Shown here piece by piece: positions 10,397 through 20,887 of a stretch of DNA of 64,000 nt. Location: assembly GCA_918026815.1 (NCBI GenBank), contig CAKJVC010000208.1, positions 124,001 to 188,000 of the forward strand. The letters run 5' to 3'. The translations under genes and the position numbers were made by a program. Each line of letters begins with the position of its first letter. Positions within the stretch are counted from its first letter, which is position 1. Below the pieces are notes generated by a model. That model was given only the letters and a program-made list of their open reading frames with translations, ran no database searches and was not told the origin of the DNA. The DNA comes from Chalara sp. BL73. Its lineage: Eukaryota > Ascomycota > Leotiomycetes > Helotiales.

Positions 10397-13300
10397 CTAG
10401 ATTGGCGTCGCAGGAGCTCCAGAAGTCCCTCTGTCAGGGCCTTTCTCAGATGCCCTTCTTTCGGTGCCTCTGGCCCTCACTTTCTTGAAGCAAGCAAACT
10501 CACTTCGGCTTCCTTCTCTCAAACGCTTTAGAACAGCTCTCATTTCAGGTAGTTCACTTTGTAACTTTGCCCTTGCATCATTGTCCGTGCCCTTGTCGAG
10601 CTCTTGATAAATCTGGCTTTGCATTTCACTAGCCTTATCAGTAGTATACTGGCTCAGCGTTTGTGCCACGAATTCAACATCAAGAGTAGCCTGCATCAAG
10701 GAAGCAAGATTGTAGCGCTGGCGCTGCTTGAATGCCTCGAGAAGTTCTCGAGAGCATTGCTCCAAAAGGAATGAAAGAACTTGTGAAGTTAAGGATGAGG
10801 CAGTAGTGGATACTTGTGTATGAACAAGTACAAGACTAAGGAGCGCTTCATACACATAGCCTCGAACTTCTTGGGGCTTCTCGTCTGGAGCAGGCGCCCA
10901 AGCTGAATCGGCAATCCCATTGCGAATAATTGTTTGTAGCTTCTGAACAGCTGGCCGGGTGAAAGACTGGAATAAGCGAGCGTCGATCTGTCCGAGAACG
11001 TCTCGAATTGTTTTGGTTTCATCAGTGAGCTTGACTGAGAATGCGTTCTCGAATTGCGTCGTAAGGTTCGGAACAACCTCAACCCGAAGGGCTTGTAGAT
11101 TGCTTAGAGTCAGCAGCATACGAACATTCTGTAGCAGTTAGTTTTGTCACCGTACATAACAAGAGCCTTACCCTGTCACTAGCATTAACATTTCCAGAAC
11201 CGATACTAGTCGCTATGACAGTTGCCACTGGACTTGCAAGGCCATTTGTATCAGTGATCCAGTCATCATCCACCTTCTTGATCGCCTTTTCAGCATTCTC
11301 AACCATGCCACTCAGAGCTTTGTAAAGTGTTGTGACAAACTGGCTTCGAACCATTTGTAGAAGTTTGGCTGGAGGTGGCAGAATTACATCAGTAGATCCT
11401 GACTTTGCTTCTGCGATGTAAAGAATTTTCTGCATTCCTGTCAAAACCGATGATTCAAAAGAGTTAAAATAAGTAGGCATTCTAGTGAGATCATGTTTCT
11501 CAGGCGATCGTCGCCAATCTTCCAAGACTTTAATGTTCTCCGCATCTCTGTTCCACGCTGCACATATTGCTGTAACGCATCGTTCACGCGACCCACTGAC
11601 AAGCGTCCGAAGACGATCCAAAGCGTTTCCCTCTAAATTTTCCACCGGAGCAACGGCGGCCATCTCACTCGCTCCAGTGCCCACCAGAACGAGTAGTTTA
11701 GCAAGATAATATACTCCACTTATGGAATTTGACCAAGGGGGCCAGAATGCAAACTTTTCCCATGCCTCCCCGCGCTTGGGTGAAGGAGGAATATTATTTG
11801 GGTCCAAGTCGAATCCTCGGAGTGCGGTTGGTGTCAGTTGCGAGGAAGATGCTGTTTTAGGTGTTTTAGGCGTTGGAGGTATAGGTGAGAATAGAGCGGA
11901 AATATCCTCAATCGGAGGTTCTGCAAAGAAAGAGAAGATACTCTCGCGTATCATATCAATCAGCTCGACGGTACCTTTTTGTAAGTCAATTGATCCTTGA
12001 TCTGAAAGTCTATGGTGCTGCCGAGATTCACCATTGAGACCTTCTGGTAAAGACTTTTGCGCATTGCCTTCAATGAAACTCTTCACTGTCTGCCAGAACT
12101 CTAGAACTTCTCCTAAAATGCCTTGTGTTGATAACAAGTTACTCAGAAAAAGAACCATTTTCTCCCAAAGTTCAATAATGTCCCCCGAGTCAATGGAGGC
12201 TGGTTTCTCAGATGCAGTCTGGCGCCCAAGTGTCCGCAAATGTGATGCTGTCACTTGAGTCTTTGGCCGTTCACTAGTTGCTAATCGTCTCCTCAAGACC
12301 TCGATCTCTACCCTAGAACGATCCGCGGTAACCTGAATCTTGTTCTTAAGGTGGTCGTACCGGCTTAAAAGCCAAACCCATATCGGATTGTCTGTAACCC
12401 CTAGCTCAAGTAATAGACCAATTAGCTCCATATGTTGATCCTGCTGGCCATTCCCGTCTATCTTGGAAGATGTATTCTGCATAGCAATCAACTTCCGCCA
12501 GAGTTCGCGCTTGAAGTCTTCTATTTGCTCCTCCACATCGTGCCACAAACGTGCTCCTAAGAGAATCTTATGTATCTGGGACTCAGTCGGAGCGGTGGTC
12601 CCAAGATCTTCACTAAGCTTCTTTGCATCGTCAGCGAAACGCCGGGCTTTCGTATATTCTTCCACCAAAGTCTCATAGTCTTTGCGTTTTATCGCATCGG
12701 CGATGGCTCCATTCACTTCGTAGAACTCCTTATATCGATCTACAGTTGTTGTCATGGCTTTCAGACTATCTTCTTTTTCCCGTCCGCCAATTGCAGGACC
12801 CCACACTTCTTCTGCTTTCGCAGATACATCAAGGAGTGGCGCCTTGATCCCCAATATTCCATACTCGCTTTCCTTAGTCAATGCATTCTTTTTACGAGTG
12901 TCCAGAGGAGACACTGCCATGCTGGCCTGGTTTCCGCTACTAGCCCTGAAGCTCCCTCTGCTAGCGTGCCGGGAATGTGTTCTTGCACGAACCGGCACAG
13001 GTTCTATTCCACGATATTTCATTTCCGTATACACATTGTCAATGGTTTGTTTGGCTCGGACGAAGCGCTCGAAATTAGACTCGACTAGAACCTTCAAGGA
13101 TGCAGACTTCTGGTCAATGGATTTGGAAAGGATATCAAGGCCTTCTAAAAGATCTTGATTCGAAGCAGTTGAGTGAACTTGAGATAGAAATAAAGCTGGG
13201 GAGAAAGTTGTAGATGACAGAAGAAATCTGTTACCTGGGATTGTTAGCAAGCAAACTTGAATTAACAACTTAGAATCATTCACGAACGTAGCTTCGTATC

Positions 13301-13633
13301 ATCTTGTACAGGTAGACCCAGAGCTCGCACAATTTTCAGGACGCTGTCTCCATTTCCAAGAGGATCAGGTTCATCCTTTTGCACTAAGTTTTCTACACCA
13401 TCACCTGTCCTCTGTGATCCAGGCAGGATACTCCTTCTGTCGCTTGCGACACGTTCTAAAGCAGAATATCTCGACTTAGATCTTCTCATCGCCATGCGAG
13501 TGTCCATCAGCTTAGCAGCCCCATCTTCGCCATCATCGGAAACATCACTTGTGTCTTTTTCTGCTGGCCACTCTAGCGGATATGCTGTTGATAGCTGATA
13601 GTGTTCCAGCACCGTCCGTTCGTAGTCTGTCAT
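10397..13633 (-). CDS. SEC5: Exocyst complex component Sec5
   Basis: Subunit of the octameric exocyst, which tethers secretory vesicles to the plasma membrane at growth sites such as the hyphal tip. Exons on the minus strand are 13633-13288, 13234-11172 and 11128-10397, giving 1046 residues. Introns are 53 and 43 bp; the first has a weak donor (GTTCGT) but restores the conserved join at KLRNRFLLS. The N-terminus has the family-typical YPLEWP motif and an acidic stretch. The conserved Sec5 core follows: STTFSPALFLSQVH, then a helix around SNFERFVRAKQTIDNVY, which gives the protein its early coiled coil. The rest is helical rod with a charged, disordered C-terminal tail. The gene is divergent from IDH2, with 332 bp between the starts. 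Confidence 0.92.
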
Positions 13634-13965
13634 AATGTGTAAGGCGAAGAAACTACAGCGAGGGTAAAGATTATGACCATTGGAGTTTGGCCAAATAGTG
13701 CATCCACCGGTACATGGCAAGTTGGTCTCTTTCAATAATTAACTTGTATATAAGGCTCAACTGGACACCACCATGTATGTGTGCTTCAGGGCAGAACACC
13801 TGCATGTCATTCCTTGGAGCGGCAAAAAGAAAACCCGACAGGCTTGGCGGAAATCCAAGACTTCCACTCTTCAACCTCAAAACAACTCTTTTGCTTCTCC
13901 TCACTCCTCACAACAATTGATAGCTAGCCAATTCACTTTGGTTAATTCAATTTTATCTTATAAAT
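13634..13965. promoter_or_regulatory. Shared SEC5/IDH2 divergent promoter
   Basis: 332 bp separate the two start codons, so both promoters must lie here or overlap the genes. A CCAAT pentamer sits at 13928-13932, 34-38 bp before the IDH2 ATG; CCAAT is the binding core of the Hap complex, which is known to control respiratory genes in fungi. Its use here is inference, and the site may lie within the transcribed leader. Confidence 0.4.
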
Positions 13966-15300
13966 ATGCTGGCTACTCGTTCTTTCAGTGCTCCTTTGCG
14001 CCGGCAATGCTTCCGAGTATCGGCGCGCATATGGGCACCAACATCTTCGCAAGTAGGGCTCTCTGTCAAAACAAACATTGTCGACTGATTTGGGTGATAA
14101 CTGCTTGCTAACATATCATTTCAAAGTCTCAACGACAATATGCCACCGATTTCTCGAAGAAGGACGAGGTAGCCAAGTTTCACGGCCAAAAAGGCTCTGA
14201 TGGGCTTTATACAGTCAGTTTGATTGAGGGCGACGGCATTGGACCAGAAATATCCCAATCAGTCAAGGACATCTTCGCAGCTGCCAATGTACGTCCTGAA
14301 TTATTTTAGACGTGGTTACATTCTGACGAATCAATCAGGCGCCGATCAAATGGGAACCAGTGGATGTTACTCCACAGCTTAAGGATGGAAAGACCTCCAT
14401 CAAAGAAGAGACGATTGAGAGTATTAAGAGAAATAAGGTGGCATTGAAGGGTCCTCTTGCTGTGAGACGCTACTGCCCCTTATCTTCCGTACTTGCTGAT
14501 TTTATTAGACACCAATCGGCAAAGGCCATGTTTCTTTAAACCTGACACTCCGTCGAACCTTCAACCTCTTTGCGAACGTTCGACCTTGCCGCTCGATCGC
14601 AGGTTACAAGACACCTTATGATGGCGTCGACACAGTCTTAATTCGAGAAAATACTGAAGGAGAATACTCTGGAATTGAACACGTTGTGGTTGATGGTGTC
14701 GTACAAAGCATCAAGCTTATCACGAGAGAGGCAAGCGAGCGCGTGTTGCGATTCGCATTCCAGTATGCCGAGAATGTTGGACGGCCAAAGGTCCGTGCCG
14801 TTCACAAGGCCACAATCATGAAGATGAGTGATGGTCTCTTTTTGGGAACTGCCGAGAGAGTCTCCAAGGACTACCCAAGTGTCGAGTTCGATGCGGAGCT
14901 TCTGGATAACACTTGCCTGAAGATTGTTACGGATCCTACGCCATACAATGACAAGGTATTGGTTATGCCCAACCTATACGGTGATATTCTATCAGATATG
15001 TGTGCCGGTCTTATTGGTGGCCTCGGTCTCACTCCATCTGGTAACATCGGAGATGAGTGTTCTATCTTCGAAGCTGTACATGGATCTGCACCAGACATCC
15101 AAGGTAAAGCTCTTGCCAATCCTACAGCACTGCTCCTCAGCTCTATCATGATGTTGAGGCACATGGGCTTAAACGACCATGCTTCAAGAATAGAGACGGC
15201 AATTTTCGATACGCTTGCAGAAGGAAAGACTTTGACTGGTGATCTTGGTGGAAAGGCAAAGACACATGAGTATGCCGCAGCTATTATGAACCGTCTGTAG
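13966..15300 (+). CDS. IDH2: NAD-dependent isocitrate dehydrogenase subunit 2, mitochondrial
   Basis: Catalytic subunit of the TCA-cycle enzyme that oxidises isocitrate to 2-oxoglutarate with NAD+ in the mitochondrial matrix. Exons are 13966-14052, 14127-14288, 14339-14461 and 14509-15300, 387 residues, all introns in phase 0. The first exon encodes an arginine- and serine-rich presequence with no acidic residue ([20 protein letters not shown]). The mature part shows [12 protein letters not shown] for cofactor and substrate binding, [16 protein letters not shown], the family signature [13 protein letters not shown], and [16 protein letters not shown] near the C-terminus. Length and residues match Idh2 rather than Idh1, because the substrate-binding arginine block is complete. 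Confidence 0.95.
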
Positions 15301-15759
15301 AGATATCCGTCGTCATGAGCGTAATTGTATAGACTGTATCAAATTTACATATTGTATCTGAGATTATCACTCCCTTGCAAGGCGTTAACTCGCGTTTTTC
15401 CTCCTATAAGTTGACTACTTAGAACCGACTGTGCACACGTTACAATACCTCATGAAGTCAAATATTAATGAAACCATTGGCTAGACATCATACTTTGATA
15501 TTTTTAATAAGCATGGACCAAAAATGTCACGTGTTCCAACATGGCCCATTAATGATACGCGACGGCTTTGGTTCATCCTACATTTTATCAACAAATGTTT
15601 AACTAATACATGTGCCTAATATACGAAACAAACGGCTAAGCAAGCCACTCGTTTCGAGTGCCGAATATGGAGTTGTGAGAGATATTATCAACGGCCACAG
15701 ACAAGATTTGGATTCTGAGCACATCAGTAAATGCCTCCAGAATTGGAAGAGCCGCCAAA
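15301..15759. other. Intergenic
   Basis: Holds the IDH2 3' UTR and the presumed promoter of the phosphatase gene. An open frame from 15612 to 15803 overlaps the chosen phosphatase start in another frame and has no recognisable content. It could be leader sequence or an extra 5' exon; I cannot decide from sequence alone. Confidence 0.45.
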
Positions 15760-17442
15760 ATGAAGGTCAGACACGGAGCAGGGCGAAAGAACACCCAGAA
15801 TGATAACTCGTATCGATACGAATCTGTCGCATCTTCAGATTATGGCCCAGCCGATGAGGTCGAGAGAGGGCAATCAAGTAGGGATAACACTTCTTCGACA
15901 GTAAAACTCCTAGAGGATCATTTGCGGACGTTCAAGAGGAGTAATCAAACCAAGTTCTTCACGCTGTTTGGACTTGCCGTGGCAATAATACTAATTCTAT
16001 ATTGGGCTATTGAGTATGCTTTGCCTTGAATTTTTAGATGTTTTAGATCATTTTCATGTTTTCTATATATTTATTATTCCATATTTGAATCTCTTGAGAT
16101 CTGACAATACTATAGCTTTGATAGTCGAGTGTCAGCCAAGCCTTGTGACACCTGGGCAGACGGCTTTGTATGCTCACCAGAAATTGCTCGATATTGGGGA
16201 CAATACAGCCCTTACTTTTCCGTACCTTCGGATATTCCACCCGCAGTTCCTGATCGTTGCACGATTACATTTGCACAGGTCCTCTCTCGCCACGGAGCCA
16301 GAGATCCAACATTTGGGAAGACAATCAAGTATAAGCAAACGATAAACAAAATCCATGATAGTGTGAAGACCTACTCCGAATCTTTCAAGTTCATCCAGGC
16401 ATATAACTATGACCTTGGAGCAGATCAGCTTTCTATGTTTGGCGAGCAACAAATGGTTCACTCAGGTCATAAATTCTATGATCGTTACCGAGACCTTGCA
16501 AGAAATATAACTCCCTTTATTCGAGCTTCGGATCAGAATCGGGTCATGCAATCAGCCTTTAATTGGACCCAGGGGTTTCATAAAGCCTGGAAAGATGAGC
16601 ATAAGGACAAGAAGGACAGCTATCCGTACAAAATCGTGGAAATCAGCGAAGCTTGGGGACAGAATAATACTCTAGATCATGGGCTTTGTACTGTGTTTGA
16701 GATCTCCCACACGGGGGAGGAGGCCCAGAAGAACTGGGTTGATACTTTCATACCACCTATTCTCCAGCGGCTCAACGATAATCTCCCAAGTGCCAATCTT
16801 AGTTCAGAAGATGCGATCTACATCATGGACTTATGCCCTTATGAAACCGTGCATTCCCCAGTCGGCAAATTAAGTCCTTTCTGTAGCCTTTTCACGGAGA
16901 AGGAATGGCATGAGTACGACTACTACCAATCTCTAGGAAAGTATTATGGCTACGGTTGGGGTGAAGCTTTAGGAGCCACACAAGGAGTAGGATTCGCTAA
17001 TGAATTGATCGCTCGTCTTACGTCCAGGCCTGTGGATGACCACACTAGCACGAACCACACTTTAGATAATTCAAGCAATACGTTTCCATTGGGAGCTATA
17101 TTATACGCTGATTTCAGCCACGACAACGATATGACATCCATCTTCTCCGCTCTGGGGCTATACAACGAAACACAACCACTATTGAAGCAGGCCATGCAAA
17201 ATGCGGAAGAGATGAAGGGCTATTCTGCCAGCTGGACCGTACCATTTGGTGCCAGGGCTTATTTTGAGAAGATGAGTTGCGCAGGAGAGGAGGAGGAACA
17301 TGTGAGGGTGGTCGTCAATGATAGAGTGTTGCCTTTGCATAGTTGTGGCGGGGATAGATTGGGAAGATGTAAGCTGAGCGCGTTTGTGGAAAGCTTGAGT
17401 TTCGCAAGAGCAGGTGGAAATTGGGACAAATGTTTCGTATAG
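15760..17442 (+). CDS. Phytase-like histidine acid phosphatase with N-terminal membrane anchor
   Basis: Branch-2 histidine acid phosphatase (phytase type), which hydrolyses phosphomonoesters at acid pH. Two exons, 15760-16013 and 16116-17442, join in phase 2 to give 526 residues. The catalytic domain begins with PCDTWADGFVCSPEIARYWGQYSPYFS, which matches the start of mature fungal phytases in cysteine spacing; the nucleophile motif is SRHGARDP and the proton donor motif is DFSHDNDM. Many NxS/T sites are present. Unlike secreted phytases it has no cleavable signal: about 64 polar residues precede a single hydrophobic segment, residues about 67-84 (FFTLFGLAVAIILILYWAI). This predicts a type II membrane protein with the enzyme outside the cytosol. 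The start is the ATG at 15760; an additional upstream exon cannot be excluded. Confidence 0.88.
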
Positions 17443-17926
17443 GATACCCAAGACAATGGTCTTATGAATTTCGTGATGTGTAGACTTTAGAAGGCAATAC
17501 TCTTACTGCTTGCGACCATTGCTCGAAGATTGGCAATATGGTGATTAAAGCTCTTAAAATGTAGACGAATCCATTTCCAGATACGTTTCAGGTACTTTTA
17601 GATCTATATGGTGATAAAGCACATTTGAATCTTCAAAAAGAGTTAGGAAGATTCTTAAATAAAATATTCGCGGCGCCACTTGAAGCATTATAGACGGAAA
17701 TTTCTCTCAGTCTGTAGGATTTGACCGTCATCTCTGCGACATTAATACATCCTATAGCACCCTGTTCCATCAAAAGCTTCTTCCATGAGTTCCTCAAGCC
17801 CAACCCAAAGCTCGTGCCCTAAACTCCATTTTCCCAAAGTTTGCAAAGGTATATGCCCCAAATCTAACCAGTTATGCTCCAATCCAAATAGTGTACAAAG
17901 TGAGAAAATGCTGTCTCTACTTCATC
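17443..17926. other. Convergent 3' region
   Basis: 484 bp between the phosphatase stop and the ROT1 stop. AT-rich, with no coding signal. It should contain both 3' UTRs. Confidence 0.6.
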
Positions 17927-18870
17927 TCACATCAAGTAAGCAGCCCCACCGAAGATAGTCATCCCGACACCAGCCCACCAGAGCATATTAAGGTCAATCC
18001 GGTGCACAAGTGGAGTTGAGGTTGCGTCTCTCTTCAATACGTTCTTATTTAATGGCAGGTCATACTGATGTCCCGCATCTCTTTTCGCGTTGCCTGTTGC
18101 TGATGGTGCGGCAGTAGTAGGATTCATTGTAATTGTTGGCAACATTTGAGGTGGGTTAAAGGCTTGGAACATCGGATGCATTGGGGAACCATCGAATCTG
18201 TAAAGATCCACTCGCGTCAACTTCGTATAAGGGTCCAAATAGACTTGCCATTTCTATAATGTGTCAGCATTTTCGCAAGGAATTCCTTCAGACATGCTAT
18301 TAACCTTGATGGTCTCGCTTTGGATATATCTTGTGTATGTGGACTTTTTTAGCTCACTACACGGATCTGATTGCAATTGTCGGCCATCCACGCCAAATGG
18401 AGTGAGAGTTAATGAGAGATCATCATTCATGACCACTGTCCCATGCTGCCATTGAATGAGTCCTTGGGCACATTCGGGATTTGTGGCTGCTCAACTGTTA
18501 GCATAGGCGCTTGCACTCCTTCCTTCCATCGTTCACTTACGATTAGCAATTGCTCTGTAGTATGCAGTCTCATAAAATCCATCTGCCGTGAATGAGTACG
18601 AGATCCCAGTATGGCTGGGCTCTATAAAGCTGTCATTGACGGGATTGTAAAAGCCCTATTAACAAACATTAGTGCTGTATTCTTCTGTTATTGTGGATGA
18701 TGCCATCTCTTTGACATGGCATTCCAGAAATAGTAACATACGGGACCCGTTAGAACTTTTCCAGATTTTGTGGACCATGTGCCGACGAGCTGTGTATCTA
18801 TCTGCGCAGCAGTGGTGAGCGTGAGATATGCGCCTGCGAGAAGTAACGACTGAAAGGTTAAGGAAGCCAT
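17927..18870 (-). CDS. ROT1: Protein ROT1, ER chaperone-like membrane protein
   Basis: Rot1 is an essential ER membrane protein in yeast that assists folding of glycoproteins and is needed for beta-1,6-glucan and cell-wall assembly. Four exons on the minus strand, 18870-18742, 18655-18541, 18486-18305 and 18253-17927, give 250 residues. A signal peptide ([22 protein letters not shown]) precedes the strongly conserved [17 protein letters not shown] block. Later blocks are [34 protein letters not shown] and [19 protein letters not shown], all family hallmarks. A C-terminal transmembrane segment ([19 protein letters not shown]) ends the protein. None of the exons would be found as one long frame, so the gene is easily missed. 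It is divergent from the cyclo-ligase gene. Confidence 0.94.
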
Positions 18871-19187
18871 AACGAAGTGTTTAAAGTGAGGTTGGACAAA
18901 ACTGTTGGAAGTTCAAGCAGGTTTGGAATCCTTAGGGGCAGGTGGGGCAAATTCCTGGTCAGCCATAAGTGGCGGTGCCACATTTCAGATCAAAAACGAA
19001 TGACATTCAGAGAGAAATTAGAAATATGACTAAGTAACATCCCGAGCTCGGCAATAGAAAGTTGACCATCAAGCAGACACGTTAAGAGATGAAAGGTAAG
19101 ACTCAGATTTGAACAAGACGGATATTTTGTTCACAAGTTTTGGGACTTGAGATCCCATTTAAGTAATATACAGGAAACACTGGGGTC
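18871..19187. promoter_or_regulatory. Shared ROT1/cyclo-ligase divergent promoter
   Basis: 317 bp between two divergent start codons, so promoter elements for both genes are expected here. I see no specific motif that I would assign. Confidence 0.4.
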
Positions 19188-19962
19188 ATGGCTTCCTTGA
19201 AAGCAGCCAAAAAGGAATTGCGAGGTCTGATGAAGCAAATTTTATCAGGCATTCCAAAAGAATCTGTCTTAAATCAAAGTTGGTGAAGCGTCATGCGCAC
19301 AAGCCTGTGATATCTAACGTGGTATAGGCGCTTCGCTCTTCGGTATAATCAAGAACTACAAACCATATCAAAAAGCAAAGCGCATTGGTATCTATCTTTC
19401 TATGCCAACAGGGGAAATCCAAACGGATGCCATTGTTCGTGATGCTCTAGCCAACGGAAAACAGGTCTTTGTACCATATCTTCACAAAACTGAAAATCCA
19501 TCACCTGGGACTCCCAAATCGGTGATGGACATGCTGGAGCTGCATTCTCTCTCTGATTATGTTGCGTTAGAACGAGATAGCTGGGGAATACCCACCATTA
19601 GTGCAAATACAATCATTCAGCGAGAACGAATATTGACGAAGGGAAGTCGAGCACTCGACATGATTCTAGTACCTGGCGTGGCCTTTGATGTAGATCCAAA
19701 AACTGGCTCCATTCGCCGCCTTGGCCATGGAAAGGGATTTTATGACTATTTTCTGTTTAGATACAGGGAAGGGCTGAAATCACATGCACTGGACACATCA
19801 GAGGCTCCTGGAAATTGCTGTATTCTGGTTGGTCTGGCTTTGCAAGAGCAATTCCTGCAATCCGAGACAGAACCTGATGTCCCGGTAGGACAACACGACA
19901 GTTTCCTCCATAGCTTGATCGTTGGCAACGGGAACATTATCGAAGGCCGTGAGACTGAATAG
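19188..19962 (+). CDS. FAU1: 5-formyltetrahydrofolate cyclo-ligase
   Basis: Converts 5-formyl-THF to 5,10-methenyl-THF using ATP, the only route that returns 5-formyl-THF to the folate pool. Two exons, 19188-19278 and 19328-19962, join through a 49-bp intron with a GTTGGT donor, giving 241 residues. The N-terminal KxxLR helix (ASLKAAKKELRGLMKQ) binds nucleotide. KRIGIYLSMPTGEIQT is the conserved strand and substrate loop. The signature GHGKGFYDYF near the C-terminus supplies ATP and magnesium binding. Length is close to the yeast and human enzymes. The donor is not optimal but no other join keeps the frame. The gene is convergent with SmE, with 137 bp between the stops. Confidence 0.92.
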
Positions 19963-20099
19963 AGAAGCTGCATCGGAAACACTCTGAGCTAAATTCGCAA
20001 CCTTGATGAACTGCGGCAGCTTCACATGCATACACCCTTCTTTCATAGTTCTTTTCATTCCGTGACAGACTCCAAACCAAATAACGCCGTTGCTGCCAT

Positions 20100-20496
20100 T
20101 TATCCATTAAGACTCTGAATCAATGACACATTGTCGCCCTTCAACAAAATCTGGCCTACAAAAAAATGTTAGCAAAGCTTAGACTCAAATTTTCATGGTT
20201 ACTGGGCCTACCCAGTGATCTCCTGCTTTCCTCTGATGTTTTGGTTGCCTGTTTTACCTCCACTGCATCATCAATAACGAGGTTCATAAATTCATCAAAT
20301 CCCTACAAGAATCAGCACATATTAACATGACTTATACACTCCAAGCGCCACTAACTCTTATCTTCCCTTCGATTCTAATCGCAAGTTGCTCGTAAAGCCA
20401 TATTTGGACAGTAGACCGTTGTTGAAGTAATTTGAAGATGAAATTGATGGGTGGGAGTAGAACCTTACGGCCTCCACCACCTCCTCCTCTATTCAT
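20100..20496 (-). CDS. SME1: Small nuclear ribonucleoprotein E (SmE)
   Basis: One of seven Sm proteins that form the ring on spliceosomal snRNAs. Three short exons on the minus strand, 20496-20356, 20302-20212 and 20155-20100, give 95 residues. Exon 1 encodes a glycine-rich start and then [19 protein letters not shown] and VQIWLYEQ, the start of Sm1. Exon 2 holds [16 protein letters not shown], the rest of Sm1. Exon 3 holds [18 protein letters not shown], the Sm2 motif and C-terminus. Introns have donors GTTAGT and GTAGGC and good acceptors (TTGTAG, TTTTGTAG), in phases 0 and 1. Because no exon exceeds 141 bp it falls below usual ORF cut-offs. It is divergent from MTR10 and convergent with FAU1. 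Confidence 0.95.
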
Positions 20497-20887
20497 TCTG
20501 GCTGCTGCTGCTGCGGGAGCTAAGATAGCTGGCTGGTTATTATCCTACAATGCTTGCGATGGGATTGAAAATCTTGTTGTTGCGTGGAAAACGAGATTGT
20601 GATAGGTGTATTGTAGAGATTGCCCTGGGAAGTAGCCTTGCCAAAGCTCAAAGCGGCTGAACTTTTATTTTGGTTGCAGGGGCCCGCAGGGCCCTCTTGA
20701 TCCCACTTCAAGTCAACTCATACAAAAATCCTAGATACTCCGCCGCATAACTATCTCCTCTTTCATTTCAGTCATAAATTTGCCAAGGAGAAATATATCA
20801 GATTCGCACATCTGGAGCGCAACTCTGTATATCCACACTGAACCTGAACCTCACCATCTTCTGCCCCTCCCCCACAAGCTGGCAGGT
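20497..20887. promoter_or_regulatory. Shared SmE/MTR10 divergent promoter
   Basis: 391 bp between the two start codons. A GCTGCTGCTG run lies immediately 5' of the SmE ATG and would extend the SmE frame with alanines if a start existed upstream, but none is apparent. No defined motif is assigned. Confidence 0.4.

Noticed and set aside
11485..13158. Several plus-strand open frames of 70-170 codons opposite SEC5
   Set aside because: They are antisense shadows of the SEC5 exons, with no motif and no independent splice structure.
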